This document shows positions 24,791-35,595 of a DNA stretch of 64,000 nt, one piece after another. Numbering within the stretch: the first letter of the stretch is position 1; every line of letters starts with the position of its first letter. The notes under the pieces are model-generated. The model made no database searches, had not been told where the DNA came from, and saw only the letters and a list, made by a program, of their open reading frames with translations. This DNA comes from Adiantum capillus-veneris (taxonomy: Eukaryota; Streptophyta; Polypodiopsida; Polypodiales; Pteridaceae): contig CM043962.1 of the NCBI GenBank assembly GCA_014529385.2, forward strand, positions 89,121,180-89,185,179. Reading direction: 5' to 3'. Both the position numbers and the translations under genes were made by a program.

Positions 24791-25392
24791 AGACCATACA
24801 TTTGAAGAAGGCTAAGAAGTTCCTCTTCCCCGTCTCGGCTGAGGTCTGTTCCTATGTATACAGGTTGCGGTGTCTCTCCAGGTTGTGCTAGGTCTACTTC
24901 CTTTGCATCTTCTGGCCCATCATGAGACTCTTTCTCCCGTCACTCTCTTATGGGCTGTGTAAGCACTATCTTTCTATCTTGAATTGTGAACTTTATATAA
25001 TGGGATGGTACACTCCTATTGTTCCGCTATTATCTTTTTCATCCTCTCTATTGTCTGTTTTAGTTGTCCATACTTCCCTCAGAGTCTTCTTGAGCTCTTG
25101 GTACCTTTTCGTACGTTCAAGTTTTGTCAATTTTTGTTCTTCTAATTTTGATTCTATTTCCATTCTTTTGGATTTAGTATAAGCCTTCAGCCTCTAAGTT
25201 TGTTTTTTTACATCCCTAGGACTATCTTTTGTCTTAGGATCTAGATCTTGGGAGAACTGAGCTGATATTTTGTTTTTAATGCAGTCTTTTGACTTTATTC
25301 GAGATAAGAATTCCATTCTATTTTTAATGTTTGGCATTGGGTTATCTATGTCCTTGTGAGCTTTCCTTCATTTTTTATAATGTGCTTGACGT
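24791..25392 (-). pseudogene. G2 pol linker between protease and RT, charged/coiled-coil
   Basis: Frame-broken minus-strand sequence rich in Lys, Glu and Arg, for example ESKLEEQKLTKLERTKRYQE near 25150. It precedes the RT run-in and ends abruptly at the G1 LTR boundary (25393). It is assigned to G2 by strand and position only. Confidence 0.45.
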
Positions 25393-26689
25393 TGGTGCAG
25401 CCAAAGTATGTCGACGCTAGAAGGTGGCATGGGCAGGTGTATACACGCAAGCAGAAGCATGGCAAAGGACTGAAGCAGCTAGGAAATTCATGGGATGGCA
25501 GGTAGCAGCGGAAGTGTATGCATGATGCGGCTTATAGGCCAAGGAAGGCTCCATAATGGGCTAATTGGGGTAGCAGGTGAAGGAGATGCATAGTGCAGTT
25601 TTGGGGTCCACGAATGAAGATCTTGAAGTGCTGAAGGAGCATGTCCAGACGGTTCATCAAACCGAGCTACGGAGCCCAAGTTATTGAAGGTTAAAACGTT
25701 AGTGATTTGCAGATTCTTGCCGAACAGGGCGGCTGGGTACACGTGATCCAAGTGGACCTTGAGGTATATATGTGTAAAGCTCAATTCATGGAGCCTACCC
25801 ATCTTTTCGGATTGCGAATCGGAGCTCCGGATAGCAAGTTAAGGCCAGTTGAAGATTTTCTGGGGGCCGGGTCTGAGCTCATTCGGCTGCATTGGGGAAT
25901 GTGCCATCTGGTGTCTTTTGAGCCTCGCCAAAGTTCTTGGTGATAGAGTGAGTCATGTGGAGCTAGCACAAATTGACGGCATGTCAATTGTGAGGTCCCC
26001 ACCCCGCCGTTTCCAATGGCGGATCTAATGGTGAACCCGGTGGCCACTAGATCTATTGCGGAAGCAAACAAAATGGTTCAGGGTTCAACTAGCGGAGGAT
26101 CTCTCATCACAAAGTGAATCGAGTTCGAGCCTACTAGTAGGGAGATCTAGCTCCACCTTGCAGGGGAAGCGTACTTGAACTATCTAGCGATCCTAAGACC
26201 CACCTTCCAAGAGGAGAGAAACCTGGAGTGCCTTTTTCCCCATGTTTCAGAGGCACGTACTCTCGAGAATTCCCCGCTCTAGGGGCAATGAGCATTACTA
26301 ATATTGAATAAGCACTATGGGGACAGAGAGTTCCCGACCAATCGGGACCACCCATCTCGTAGGCATTGGCAACCTGAGTCAAGCCCCCACTTTCCACCCC
26401 CACACTCACACTTCCTTGTGTGACCTAATTACTACCACAAAGGTTGTTTAACATAAAGATTCCTTGTTTAATTCCGAATCACATTGTTCGTTAATACAAC
26501 CCTTCAACTAGTATTGCAAACAACACCAAGATAGAATTCTAGTAAAAATTCTACTCAAACTTATTCATAAAAGTTCCAATGTTCTGGAGGTACAACATCC
26601 CCCCTCCAGCGAGAGTTTACTCCTCCCGTTGTCGCCTAGCTGCCCATACAACTAGGTATGTCCACAGCATAGAAAGCACGACATGGACA

Positions 26690-26775
26690 TTCCCACCGCT
26701 TAACCAGCAGACGTGGGTTCCCACCGCTTAACCAGCAGTCGTGGGTATCCACCGCTTAACCAGCAGACGTGGATT
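26690..26775. repeat. Three tandem ~28-bp units in the solo LTR
   Basis: The word CCACCGCTTAACCAGCAG followed by A/TCGTGG occurs three times in a row with small variations, then a partial copy (CTTAACCAGG). It may be an enhancer-like U3 repeat. Confidence 0.85.
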
Positions 26776-28029
26776 CAAGAGCCCTTAACCAGGAACTCTG
26801 CCCCCTGTGATCAGGAGGGGGTTCATGACTAATTCAACATTGGAAATAGAATGAACATGCCGAGCTAAATTTTCCCTAGCAGACATTCTTTCCTAATTGC
26901 AACCAGCATATCCATCAATCATTTCCTTCCTACTTTAGAACTTAATGTACAATGAATTCAATGCCAAGGTTTCCGTCGGATTTCTCCAACATGTTTGGGG
27001 ATATTTTCGTTCCTAACTAAACGTGTGCAATGTTAAATTAAACAACTTGAATGAAATCATGATGTACCTCTTCCATTTCTTCGTCGATGGCCCGTGAGAT
27101 GGCCGGTATTTGTTCCTCCATGGGAGCTTTTCCCTTTTCCGTTCACCTTGCTCGTTCCTGCCTCGTGGTCGTGGGCTCCACCAAAGCGAGTCCTCTTAAC
27201 CGGGGACATTTTAAACTCACTAATTTAAGTAATTAACTTGGGGAAAAGAGCTAATGTCCGTAAGCGTCATAACAAGCCAAATGATAGATTAGCAACATCA
27301 AACAATGCCAGCTACATGAGAGGTTTAGATTTTTCCATATAGCAATCATTATGGATGACACATAATCCTATGGGAACCGGCTCTAAAGATAATTACTCGG
27401 CTTACATGATTAAGAATATTAGGATTTTACTAATGGAATTACCAGAGAGATCAATTAAGCACGATTAATCTCTTTCCTAGCAATTAGAGGGTGCAGAATC
27501 ACCGCATGCATAGGTGTGAGAAAAACCACCTCTTAGAGACTTAATGACAGATTAATCTTACCTTAATTATATCTTAATGCATAACAGAGATGGATTTAAA
27601 TCAGCTACAATATTAATGCATGATAGAAAGAGTGATTCTCATGAATCTACACAATTACCAGCTTAACGATTAATTTATATGCTACCTAGAGAGAGAAATT
27701 CTAATAAGCGTGCAATAATCATTAATTAAGAGTGATGAATGGCTGATAATTCAGCTATGGGATGATGATTACATAATAGAATATGGTTAAGGAGAATTTA
27801 GAGAGTGATTATAGAGAATTACGACTAGGAATAAGCATAATAGACGAGAAATTTAAATGGTAATGAAAAGGATTTGTAGAAAGCATTAATTAGACCGTGG
27901 TTATCGTGATTAAGGGCTGATAATCCTCTCGATTCTCTGATCTAATCGAGCTTCTTGAGGCGAGAATTCGACAACACCTCCCTCCTTGCTTCTCCTTCAA
28001 AAGGTGTGTGTTCCGACAGCACCTTCCAA

Positions 28030-28074
28030 GTGTGTGTAGGTGTGTGTGTGTGTGCACTATGTGTGTGTGAGCAT

Positions 28075-28116
<42 letters not shown>
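28030..28116. repeat. (TG)n microsatellite, interrupted
   Basis: TG dinucleotide runs broken by TGCACTA and GAGCATG. Poly His-Thr ORFs on the opposite strand are artefacts. Confidence 0.95.
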
Positions 28117-28118
<2 letters not shown>

Positions 28119-29140
28119 GCCTTTAAATAGGATCCTACAGGCTGAAAATCGACCAGCCTTGCTATTTGCATCTGGGGGAGCACTGAGTCTCTGCATTGGC
28201 AAGTCCAGTTCCCCTACCCACCAAGTGTCCAGTTGGCTTGGTTAACTAGCTCTGACACTTAGTTACTGGCTTGGAAACTCTCCCAGGACTCCCACAAAGA
28301 GAGAAGGCGCCCCCTAGCTGCTAAAGCTGAGCTGGAGTGGACTGGAACGTGTTCCCACACAGCCTCGGGCCCCCGGTGCCTCCCCGTCCAATTTTGGGAA
28401 AATTGATTCTAGGCTAAAACGGGTCATACGAGTCGGAATTTGATGCCGAAAATTAACATAGAAAGCTCTAACTAAGGCGTACTGGCTCGAGTACCTGCCA
28501 TATTTAGCAGCCCCCGGGGTCCGAAAATGCATTTTTTCAAATTTGGAGTACGGGTGCAGTTTTTCGAGACGGTCAAAATTGGATGGGTCGGGTGACCAAA
28601 AACTTACTATATTTGAAAAATTTTCACTAAAATTATTTTAATTCACATTTTGAAGCTTTATAACATTCTAAACATCATGGCACTGATAGAATTCGGAAAA
28701 CTGCTAAAAATAGTAACTTTTTCCATTATGATCATTTCATGGTACAAGGGTGCTCTTTTTGGTTGGGGTCAGAGACCTTACATCAATCGGGTACTTGGTC
28801 AACAAGTTACAGCAAGTTGAAATTGGCAGCAGGTGCTAGGGAGGATAATGCAGGTACTTTTCTTGGTTTTTGGCAGCCTCGGATAGCGGGCTCAAAGAAG
28901 TCAAAAACCGGTGGAAATTGTGTAAGAACGGAGCCGGGGATATGGGCTTGGGACATGGCTTTAGAGCCCTGGAGTTGGATCTATCAACACAGAAAGGGAG
29001 GGGGTCCAAGTTGGCACCCCAAGAGGGGGTCTTCCTCTCACAAAACAGTTTTTTTTAAAAGCCTTGGAAGGCCTTGCACCGGGGGCCGCCACCTGGCAGT
29101 GTAACCATCCCACATGCTGGCGCATGGTAACTGAGTGCGG

Positions 29141-29150
29141 GGTATAAAGG
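29141..29150 (+). promoter_or_regulatory. TATA box candidate of the G1 5' LTR
   Basis: GGTATAAAGG in a GC-rich setting; the same motif occurs at 36546-36555 in the 3' LTR. Position about two thirds into the LTR fits a U3/R border. Confidence 0.55.
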
Positions 29151-30256
29151 GCAGAGCGCGAACTCCTTGGTATTGTGTGAAGCAATAGAGCTCTTGGAGC
29201 TCGTGGGCTATGGTGTGGGCGCCTGTGGCGCTGCACAGGCGGAGATGCTGGCCGGTTTTGGCGGCAGTTGGCGAGGCAGGGCGGCAGGTGGCGCCCGCTT
29301 TGTGTGAGGTCGATGATGGCGTGGCGCCCGGCTTGGGGGGTTCCCACGGCCCATGGGTCCCCAAACTTTTAAAAGAGGAAGGAGGGGGCAATAGCGACAT
29401 CGCTATTGCCTCCCCCCTTCGTGTAAGGGAGAGGCCCCACAGCAGCATGCATGGAAAGCAAGAAGGAGAGTCTGAGAGCCTATGGAAAGCACCAAAGGGG
29501 CAAATCAAAGGACGCAAAGTCAAGGTGAGGGAAAAGTGGACAAAGCCAAAGGTAAGGCCAAAGGGAGGGAGATCCGGCCGGCCAAGAGGGAAGGACCAAA
29601 GCCCAATGTGCACACCATGTAAATGTTTCCAAAAGCAAACTAGGCCAAGTGTTAGCAATGCAATAAAATACTAAAAGAAGCTCTAAGTGAAGGCCACGGC
29701 AAGAGAAACTCACCCTTTTTTCTTTTTTTGGGCCTCTTAGAGGTATCCCTATAAAAGGTTGTATATGTGAAAATTTATAGGCTTTTTGCCTATGTGTAGG
29801 AGTGGAAACTTGAAGCCTGTGTAGTGTCAAGTTTGCCATTGAAGCTACATACATCAATTGTACTACCCTCTATGCAATAATACCAACCGTTTTTCCCAAT
29901 CTCTGGTGTTGCTTCTCGCCAACCCGCTCCTTCTCTCTCACTCTTGGTGTATTAACCATTATTTGCAGAGGGTTTGCCTGTAGCTTGAAGGTTGCTACCA
30001 AGAGGGCAGATTAGACGTGTTTTGTGAGTCGGAACGGGTGAGTTAAGCAGTGTGGGTGCGGGGTGCATTTGTGTTGTGGGTGTTCTTGTGCAAGGAGAGA
30101 GGTAGTTGCTTTGTATGCTAAAGTGGAGATTCTATTGCAAATTAGCCAGTTTGAAGGTGTTTTTTGAGAGGTTAGGGGTGCTATGGAATCCCTGGGCTAT
30201 AGAGAGGCAGATATTGTGTGTGTTGGGTGTGTTCCCTATTGACCCTCTCCATCTTT

Positions 30257-30274
30257 TGGTGCCCCCACTGAGGA
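30257..30274 (+). promoter_or_regulatory. Primer-binding-site candidate of G1
   Basis: TGGTGCCCCCACTGAGGA lies just upstream of gag, begins TGG as tRNA 3'-CCA-complementary sites do, and resembles the TGGCGCC class of gypsy PBS. The exact tRNA was not identified. Confidence 0.45.
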
Positions 30275-30328
30275 GCAGCTGATTGCTCATTGTTGTTGAT
30301 CAAAGGCGGTTATTTCCTTCAAGGAGAG

Positions 30329-30979
30329 ATGGCAACACATAGTTATGAACCAATTTTTGCTGGAGAAGGAGATCCGGAAGAGTGGATGGGCAATTTCGAG
30401 TTGTATATGCTATCATTGCATATGCCGGATGAAGCTAGCAAGATGCAAACGATTCCGTTCTTGATGCGGGGAAAAGCAAAGACATGGTTTTATGCGATGG
30501 AGGGAGAGCCAAGAATTATGTGGCCGGCGTTGCGGACCCGTTTCCTGCAAGTCTTTCGAAAAGAGGTGTCTCCTATCGACTTGGATGCAAGGTTGAAGAA
30601 TTTGAAGCAGGACGTGAATGAGGAATTCATCATCTTTCCTGCCCTCTTTGAAGAATGCTGGAGAGATTTCGCAGTGGCCATGCAGTTGGTCAATGGTGGT
30701 GAGTATTTTAAATTGGAAAAGTTTATGTCTTGTTTACATTCCAAAGTTCGGGAAAAGGTGGATTTCGAGGGCCCGGAGAATTACAACGGGGCAGTTGCTA
30801 TTGCGCGGTCTAAAAGCTGTAAAATCAAGAAGAAGATCGAGCAAGGTGCATTGGGATATGAGGCAATGGTTCCCAATCCGACTTCGAGTCCGAGAGAAGA
30901 AGCTCAAGTGGAGAATCAGACCAATCGAGGGGCTGCAACCGTCTCAACAGTGGGTACGTACAGTTCAAGATTTGTCTGA
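30329..30979 (+). CDS. G1 gag (capsid part)
   Basis: Starts at ATG 30329 (MATHSYEPIFAGEGDPEEW), 39 codon-phase bases inside a longer open frame, just after the PBS. Typical plant gag features are present: GEGDPEEWMGNFELYM, IPFLMRGKAKTWFYAMEG, WPALRTRFLQVF and KFMSCLHSKVREKV, the Retrotrans_gag helices. It would form the virus-like particle capsid in the cytoplasm. The frame closes at 30979; the zinc knuckle lies in another frame (31065), so the normal gag-pol joint has been disrupted by a frame change. Confidence 0.8.
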   Translation: MATHSYEPIFAGEGDPEEWMGNFELYMLSLHMPDEASKMQTIPFLMRGKAKTWFYAMEGEPRIMWPALRTRFLQVFRKEVSPIDLDARLKNLKQDVNEEFIIFPALFEECWRDFAVAMQLVNGGEYFKLEKFMSCLHSKVREKVDFEGPENYNGAVAIARSKSCKIKKKIEQGALGYEAMVPNPTSSPREEAQVENQTNRGAATVSTVGTYSSRFV

Positions 30980-31040
30980 ACAAATGCAAGAGTCGCGTTT
31001 AAGTGTTATGGACAGAGGCCAAGCAAGGACATGAAGGGGC

Positions 31041-34000
31041 AGAGCTAGGCAATTGCCCGGCAGGTGCTACAATTGCAGTGAGGAGGGTCACTATGCTCCA
31101 GATTGCCCTCACCCACCAAGGGAAAGGGGAATCATGTATCCTCTTTTTGGTCGAGGTCGTGGTCAGGCACAGTTTAATGGCCAATGAGGTCAACAAGAGA
31201 TTGAAAATCAAGCACAGGCGGCTCCATCAGGTAACGATGAAATACCCAGGGTTAACATTATTGGTGTTGACAGGCAGGAGGTTGACATTATGGCCAACAA
31301 AAGAGAACGAGGTGAAAGAGAGACTGAGGCGGAGCGTGAAACTAGAGCCAAGAAGGGGAAAGAGAAGGTAAATGAAGGAAGAGAGAAACCAGAGCCAAGC
31401 ACAAGAAGGCGAAGACGGAGGATTACCCAAAAGGATTTTCAATTGGGACGAGGCAATCCGGAGTATGATTTGGTAAGAGATGTTCAAAACCAGAAGGCTA
31501 ACATCACTTTTGGGCAGTTGCTTGCTTTGAACCCTAAGTTAAGAAGGCAATGGTCAACCAGTGTCAGCACTAGGCTTCCTCGAGTGGGAGGAGAGGTACA
31601 TACGGTGCAAAATCTAGCTGTGAAGGTGGGAAGTCCAACCGATGTGCTTTTGGTGGTGGACGTTTTGATCGAGAAGAAGAAACAGGTTCAAGCTTACATT
31701 GATGGTGGAGCCCAAGTTTGTGTTATCACGGAGTCGGCTATGAGGGAAATTGGCATTAAAGCTATTGTCAGGTCCAATGTGCGAATGAGGATGGCTAATC
31801 ATGCCAAAGCTTGTTGTCTGGGAGTGGCACAGGATGTGAAGGTAAAGGTTATGGGAATTGAATGCTTAATTGATTTTTTTGTCATGAAAGCAGGAGAGAA
31901 TTCTTATCCAATTATATTGGGGAGGCCATGGCTGTTAGAAATTGGAGCCAAGCAAGATTGGGGGACCGGGGTGTTTACCCTGCCAGATAGGGAGAATGGC
32001 GGACAGATTGTGTTGGATCTAAAGAACACGGAAAGTCATTTTCATCCCTCAACAGGTGGAGAAAATCGAGATTTCAGTATCAGTTATGAGTACGAGACGG
32101 AGTCTACTTATGATGAAGGGTCTACTAGTGTCGAAGAGGAAGAGAGTGATGAGGATTTATTAAAGCTGGATACAGATTTTTTCGGGGTCACAGTAGACTC
32201 CACCACTGCAAAGAGAGGTATGCAAGTTCTGCTTTGTAGTTTGCAAGCTAAAGAGATGGAAGATATGCTAGGTGCCGATTTAACAAAGCAGGAGAAAGAA
32301 GGCTACATGGACCTATGTGCATCCTACCCTAATTTATTTGCAAAGGAATATAAGGGTCTGAGGGGAGCTAGAGGAGTGGAGCATCAGATTCTTCTTAAAG
32401 AAGGATACAGGCCAAAAGCACAGAAGCTCAAAAGGTTGGGGGATATTCAAAAGGAAGCCCTATGGCAGGAGATCAATAAGTTGCTTGAAGCAGGTATTAT
32501 TTATCCGGTAAAGGAGTCTGAGTGGGTTTCTCCTGTTGTCATTACCCCGAAGAAGAATGGAAAGTGGCGGGTATGTGTAGATTATAAGCCTTTGAATGCT
32601 ACAACCAAGTGGAACCATTACCCTTTACCTTTTCAAGATGAGATTTTAAACTAGGTTGCCGGACATGAGCGCTATTCTGTCATGGGTGGGTTTTCAAGGT
32701 ATTTTCAGATTGCTTTGGAGGACCAGCTGAAGACTACCTTCATCTCTCCATGGGGTTGCTTTGCCTATCACAGGATGCCTTTTGGACTGGTGAATGCATA
32801 TGCGACTTTTCAAGATTGGATGAACAAGGTGTTTGGGCCTTACTTGGGTAAGTTCATCAGAGTGTTTATGGATGATATTGGTTGCTATAGTTCCAGGGCA
32901 GAACATTTGTCCAAGTTAAGGCCGTGTTTTCAAAGGCTAGATGAAGAAGGAGGTCAGTTGAACCCAAAGAAGTGCAAGTTAGCACAACCAAGGGTTCAGT
33001 TGTTAGGCCATGTGGTATCACAGAACGGGATTGAAGCAGATCCAGAGAAGGTGAAAGCATTGGTTCTTATGGAGCCTCCAACTAGTGCAACAAAATTGGC
33101 TTCTTTCGTGCATAAGTTAAAGTATTTATCCCGCTTTTTTTGGATGCTGTCTCAATATGTTTACCCTCTTCAGAAAAAGGCTCAACAGGTGCATGGATTT
33201 CAATGGGATGAGGAAGCTCAAGAGGCTTTTGATAAAGTGAAAGGTATTCTATGTCAGTTGCCTACGTTGTGTCCTCCTAATCATGAGGATGATTTTTATA
33301 TTGCTATGACGGTGGGATCGGTGGCTATTGAAGCAGTATTACTACAAAAGGTAGGCAGGAGTTATAAGACTATTTATTTCGAAAGCAGGGTTATTAGTCT
33401 AGGTGAAGCTACCTATACGGAGGCAAAGCAATGGGTTATGGCTTTGGTCTTTGCTTGCAGTAAGTTCAAAGTATATTTGGTTGTTCGGAAGTTTTATGTG
33501 CTAACTGCAAACAATATTTTGCCTGAAGTGGTGCTACACTTGAAGCCAGGGAAGCGAATCATGAAGTGGGTGATTGAGCTTCAAGAGTTTGAGTTTGAGT
33601 TCAAAATGGATCACACTCGATGGTCTCATTTGGCGGATATTCTAGTCAACAAGGATGTTGACTTGCCAATTTATCCAAGGGTGGTGCAAGAGGAGGATAA
33701 GGAGGAACCTGACTTGCAAGGGGCTTTCACGATGTGGTTCCATGGTGCTTATAGACTAGTAACACAGAAAGCAGGTGGAGGGGTGGTTATTAAGGATCCG
33801 CACGGCACAATCATTTTTTCCAAAGCTTACGACTTAGAGGAGGTGCATACCAACAATGAAGCAGAGTATCTTACCTTACACCTGGGGCTCAAGCAGTGCA
33901 TTGACTTTGGCATTTCAAGGTTGGTCGTAAAGGGTGACGCTCTATTGGTTATCAAACAACTTTTGGGCCAATGGCAGGTAAAGAGGGATTCTCTCAAGAA

Positions 34001-34195
34001 TTGGTTTTTTTCCATAAAGAAGTTGTTGAAGTTTTTTGAAGCAGTGCAGTTCAAACATGTGAGAAGAGAACAAAACCAAGAAGCACATCGTTTGGCTAGC
34101 AGTCGTGTTCAGACACAAGTGTCAAGTTTGTATGTGGGGCCAACCACTTATGCAGGTAGAGAGACTTTGAAGGATATTGATGATTTCTTGAATAC
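31041..34195 (+). pseudogene. G1 pol: zinc knuckle, protease, RT, RNase H and second RNase H
   Basis: In one frame: a CCHC knuckle CYNCSEEGHYAPDC (31065-31106), a stop near 31186, and protease with AYIDGGAQVCVIT and YPIILGRPWLLE. RT follows with WVSPVVITPKKNGKWRVCVD, a TAG at 32652, GGFSRYFQIALEDQ, YHRMPFGLVNAYATFQ and catalytic FMDDIG (canonical YMDD). RNase H 1 has FQWDEEAQEAFDKVKG. The second RNase H (about 33715-34110) shows MWFHGAYR, TNNEAEY, VVKGDALLVIKQL and EQNQEAHRLAS; the first and last catalytic Asp of the family are both His here, so this domain is probably inactive. Two stops in about 1050 codons otherwise leave the frame open, suggesting a fairly young copy. Confidence 0.85.
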
Positions 34196-34201
34196 AAGTC
34201 A

Positions 34202-35455
34202 ATGTTCCGACGGGCTTTCCAAACTGCAAAAAGGAGAGTTGTTCAAAAGGCTAAGAGGTTCACTCTTATTGGTGAGGATCTTATGGTGTACGGTCGTGAT
34301 GGAGTGCTACGTCGTGTTCTTTACAAAGAAGAGATCGGCATGGTATTGGAGCAATGCCATGAAGAAAGCGGTCATCAGGGTAAGAGTCAAGTTTTGTTTT
34401 GTATCTTAAGAAGTGGCTTCTGGTGGCCTTCTGTGGTGTGAGATGTGCATTATTGGTGCAAGACGTGCCATCAATGCCAAGTGATGGGTGAAAGAGTGGT
34501 AGCTGAGCAACAAGGGGCTATCATTGCACATGATGCCTTTGAAAAGTGGGGTTTGGATGCAATTGGTCCATTGCCCAAGTCTGCAAGTGGTAAGAAATAT
34601 GTGGTAGTGGCAATAGACTACCTTACACGATGGGTCGAGGCTAAATCAGTCAAAGAGGTAAATGCGCATATTGTTGCTCAGTTTGTATTTGATTGCATAT
34701 GTTGACGTTTTGGAGTGCCTTGGGTGCTTATATCGGATTGAGGACAGGGATTCAGAAGTAAGCTGGTGCGTGATTTGGTGGACAAATTGGGGATTCAACA
34801 CCGATTTTCATCTCCATACCACCCGCAGTGCAATGGTTTGGTGGAGAGTGCGAATGGGCAGATAATTAAGATGCTCACGAAGTATATATACTAGCAAGTT
34901 GAAGAGTGGGAATCTAACCTTGATCAATGTTTGTGGGCCTACAGGACCTCTTATAAGGTGGCAACCAACTTCACTCCATATGAGTTGGTATATGGCAAGG
35001 AAGTGGTCCTGCCTGTGCATGTGCAGCTAGGGGTTCTCAAAGGTTTATGGGGAATTGATAAAACTCATCAAGATATTTTGCAGGATAGAATTACAAGTCT
35101 CGAAACTTTGAAAATGGATCATGAAGCAGTGGCGGATTTTTATGTGAAGCAACGGGAAAGGAGGGTAGCCAAGTTCAACCAACATTTGCAAGCTAAGCAG
35201 ATTGAGAAGGGCGATCTAGTGATGAAGTACGAGAGTTATCTTGCCTTCACCTTTCAGAAGAAGTTCAAGAAAAAGTGGACGGGGCCTTACAAGGTTCATC
35301 AGGTTTTTCCAAATGGTACATATGCACTAGTCAGGTTGGATGGTCGGTTTCTTAAACACAAGATAAATGGTCTTCGTCTCAAGCTCTACTTTGAAAGGGA
35401 GTTAGTGCCAGTGGTGCATCAAATTCTTATACAGGGGGTGGGGCAGCCCACTTAA
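34202..35455 (+). pseudogene. G1 integrase
   Basis: This sits in a different frame from RT. A zinc-binding HHCC module runs from CHEESGHQGKSQ to WCKTCHQCQ with one stop between (near 34440). The core has WGLDAIGPLPKSASG (first Asp), VVVAIDYLTRWVEAK, VPWVLISD (second Asp) and SSPYHPQCNGLVESANGQ (Glu); the middle is broken by frame changes near 34700-34870. From 34931, WAYRTSYKVATNFTPYELVYGKE and a C-terminal domain with KKWTGPYKVHQVFPNGTYAL complete it. It would join element cDNA to host DNA in the nucleus. No chromodomain was seen, in keeping with Tat elements. Confidence 0.85.
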
Positions 35456-35579
35456 AGGTTCAGGTAATAGAGGGCAATAAAACATTGTACATATGGTTTG
35501 AGTTTTCTCATAGTGTGTGCCAGGTTTTGCAGTATATAGTGAAATAAAGCTTTTATGTGCTGAGCATGAATGCTCAACA

Positions 35580-35593
35580 GGGGGGTGGGAAAT
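35580..35593 (+). promoter_or_regulatory. Polypurine tract of G1
   Basis: GGGGGGTGGGAAA immediately before TGATGGTGCAGCC, the start of the 3' LTR. Position and purine content match a plus-strand primer. Confidence 0.65.
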
Positions 35594-35595
35594 GA

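Larger units (their letters stand above)
25989..28782. mobile_element. Solo LTR (2.8 kb) inserted in the G1 5' LTR
   Basis: It begins TGTGAGGTCC and ends GACCTTACA, imperfectly inverted TG...CA termini. It is flanked by TCAAT on both sides (25984-25988 and 28783-28787), while the other G1 LTR has a single TCAAT at 36187-36191. Length is 2794 bp. No internal terminal repeat was seen, so a solo LTR of a large element is the best reading; a non-autonomous element with divergent ends is an alternative. It contains a roughly 28-bp tandem repeat (about 26690-26775) and a (TG)n tract (about 28030-28116). A TATTTAAAGG motif near 28120 on the minus strand suggests minus orientation. Confidence 0.8.
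25393..30251 (+). repeat. 5' LTR of G1, split by a solo-LTR insertion
   Basis: It starts TGGTGCAGCCAAAGTATG, as does 35596. It is continuous with the 3' LTR up to 25988, resumes after the insertion at 28788, and stays nearly identical to the 3' copy through 29667. The 3' border (about 30251) is placed only from a PBS-like TGGTGCCCCCACTGAGGA at 30257. Without the insertion it is about 2.06 kb. GGTATAAAGG at 29141-29150 is a TATA box candidate and CAATAAAATA at about 29661 a possible polyadenylation region. Confidence 0.75.

Noticed and set aside
25388-25392. GACGT as target duplication of G1
   Set aside because: The matching right flank was deleted with the end of the 3' LTR, so it cannot be confirmed; a GACGA at 47423 lies inside the gene G start and is coincidental.
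26134-26409. 91-residue minus-strand ORF in the solo LTR
   Set aside because: No recognisable family and it lies in a non-coding LTR.
28961-29857. Overlapping ORFs of 120-206 residues on both strands of the G1 LTR (also 36365-37017)
   Set aside because: They recur in both LTR copies because the LTR is duplicated, overlap each other in antisense, and show no motif; GC-rich LTR sequence is simply open by chance.
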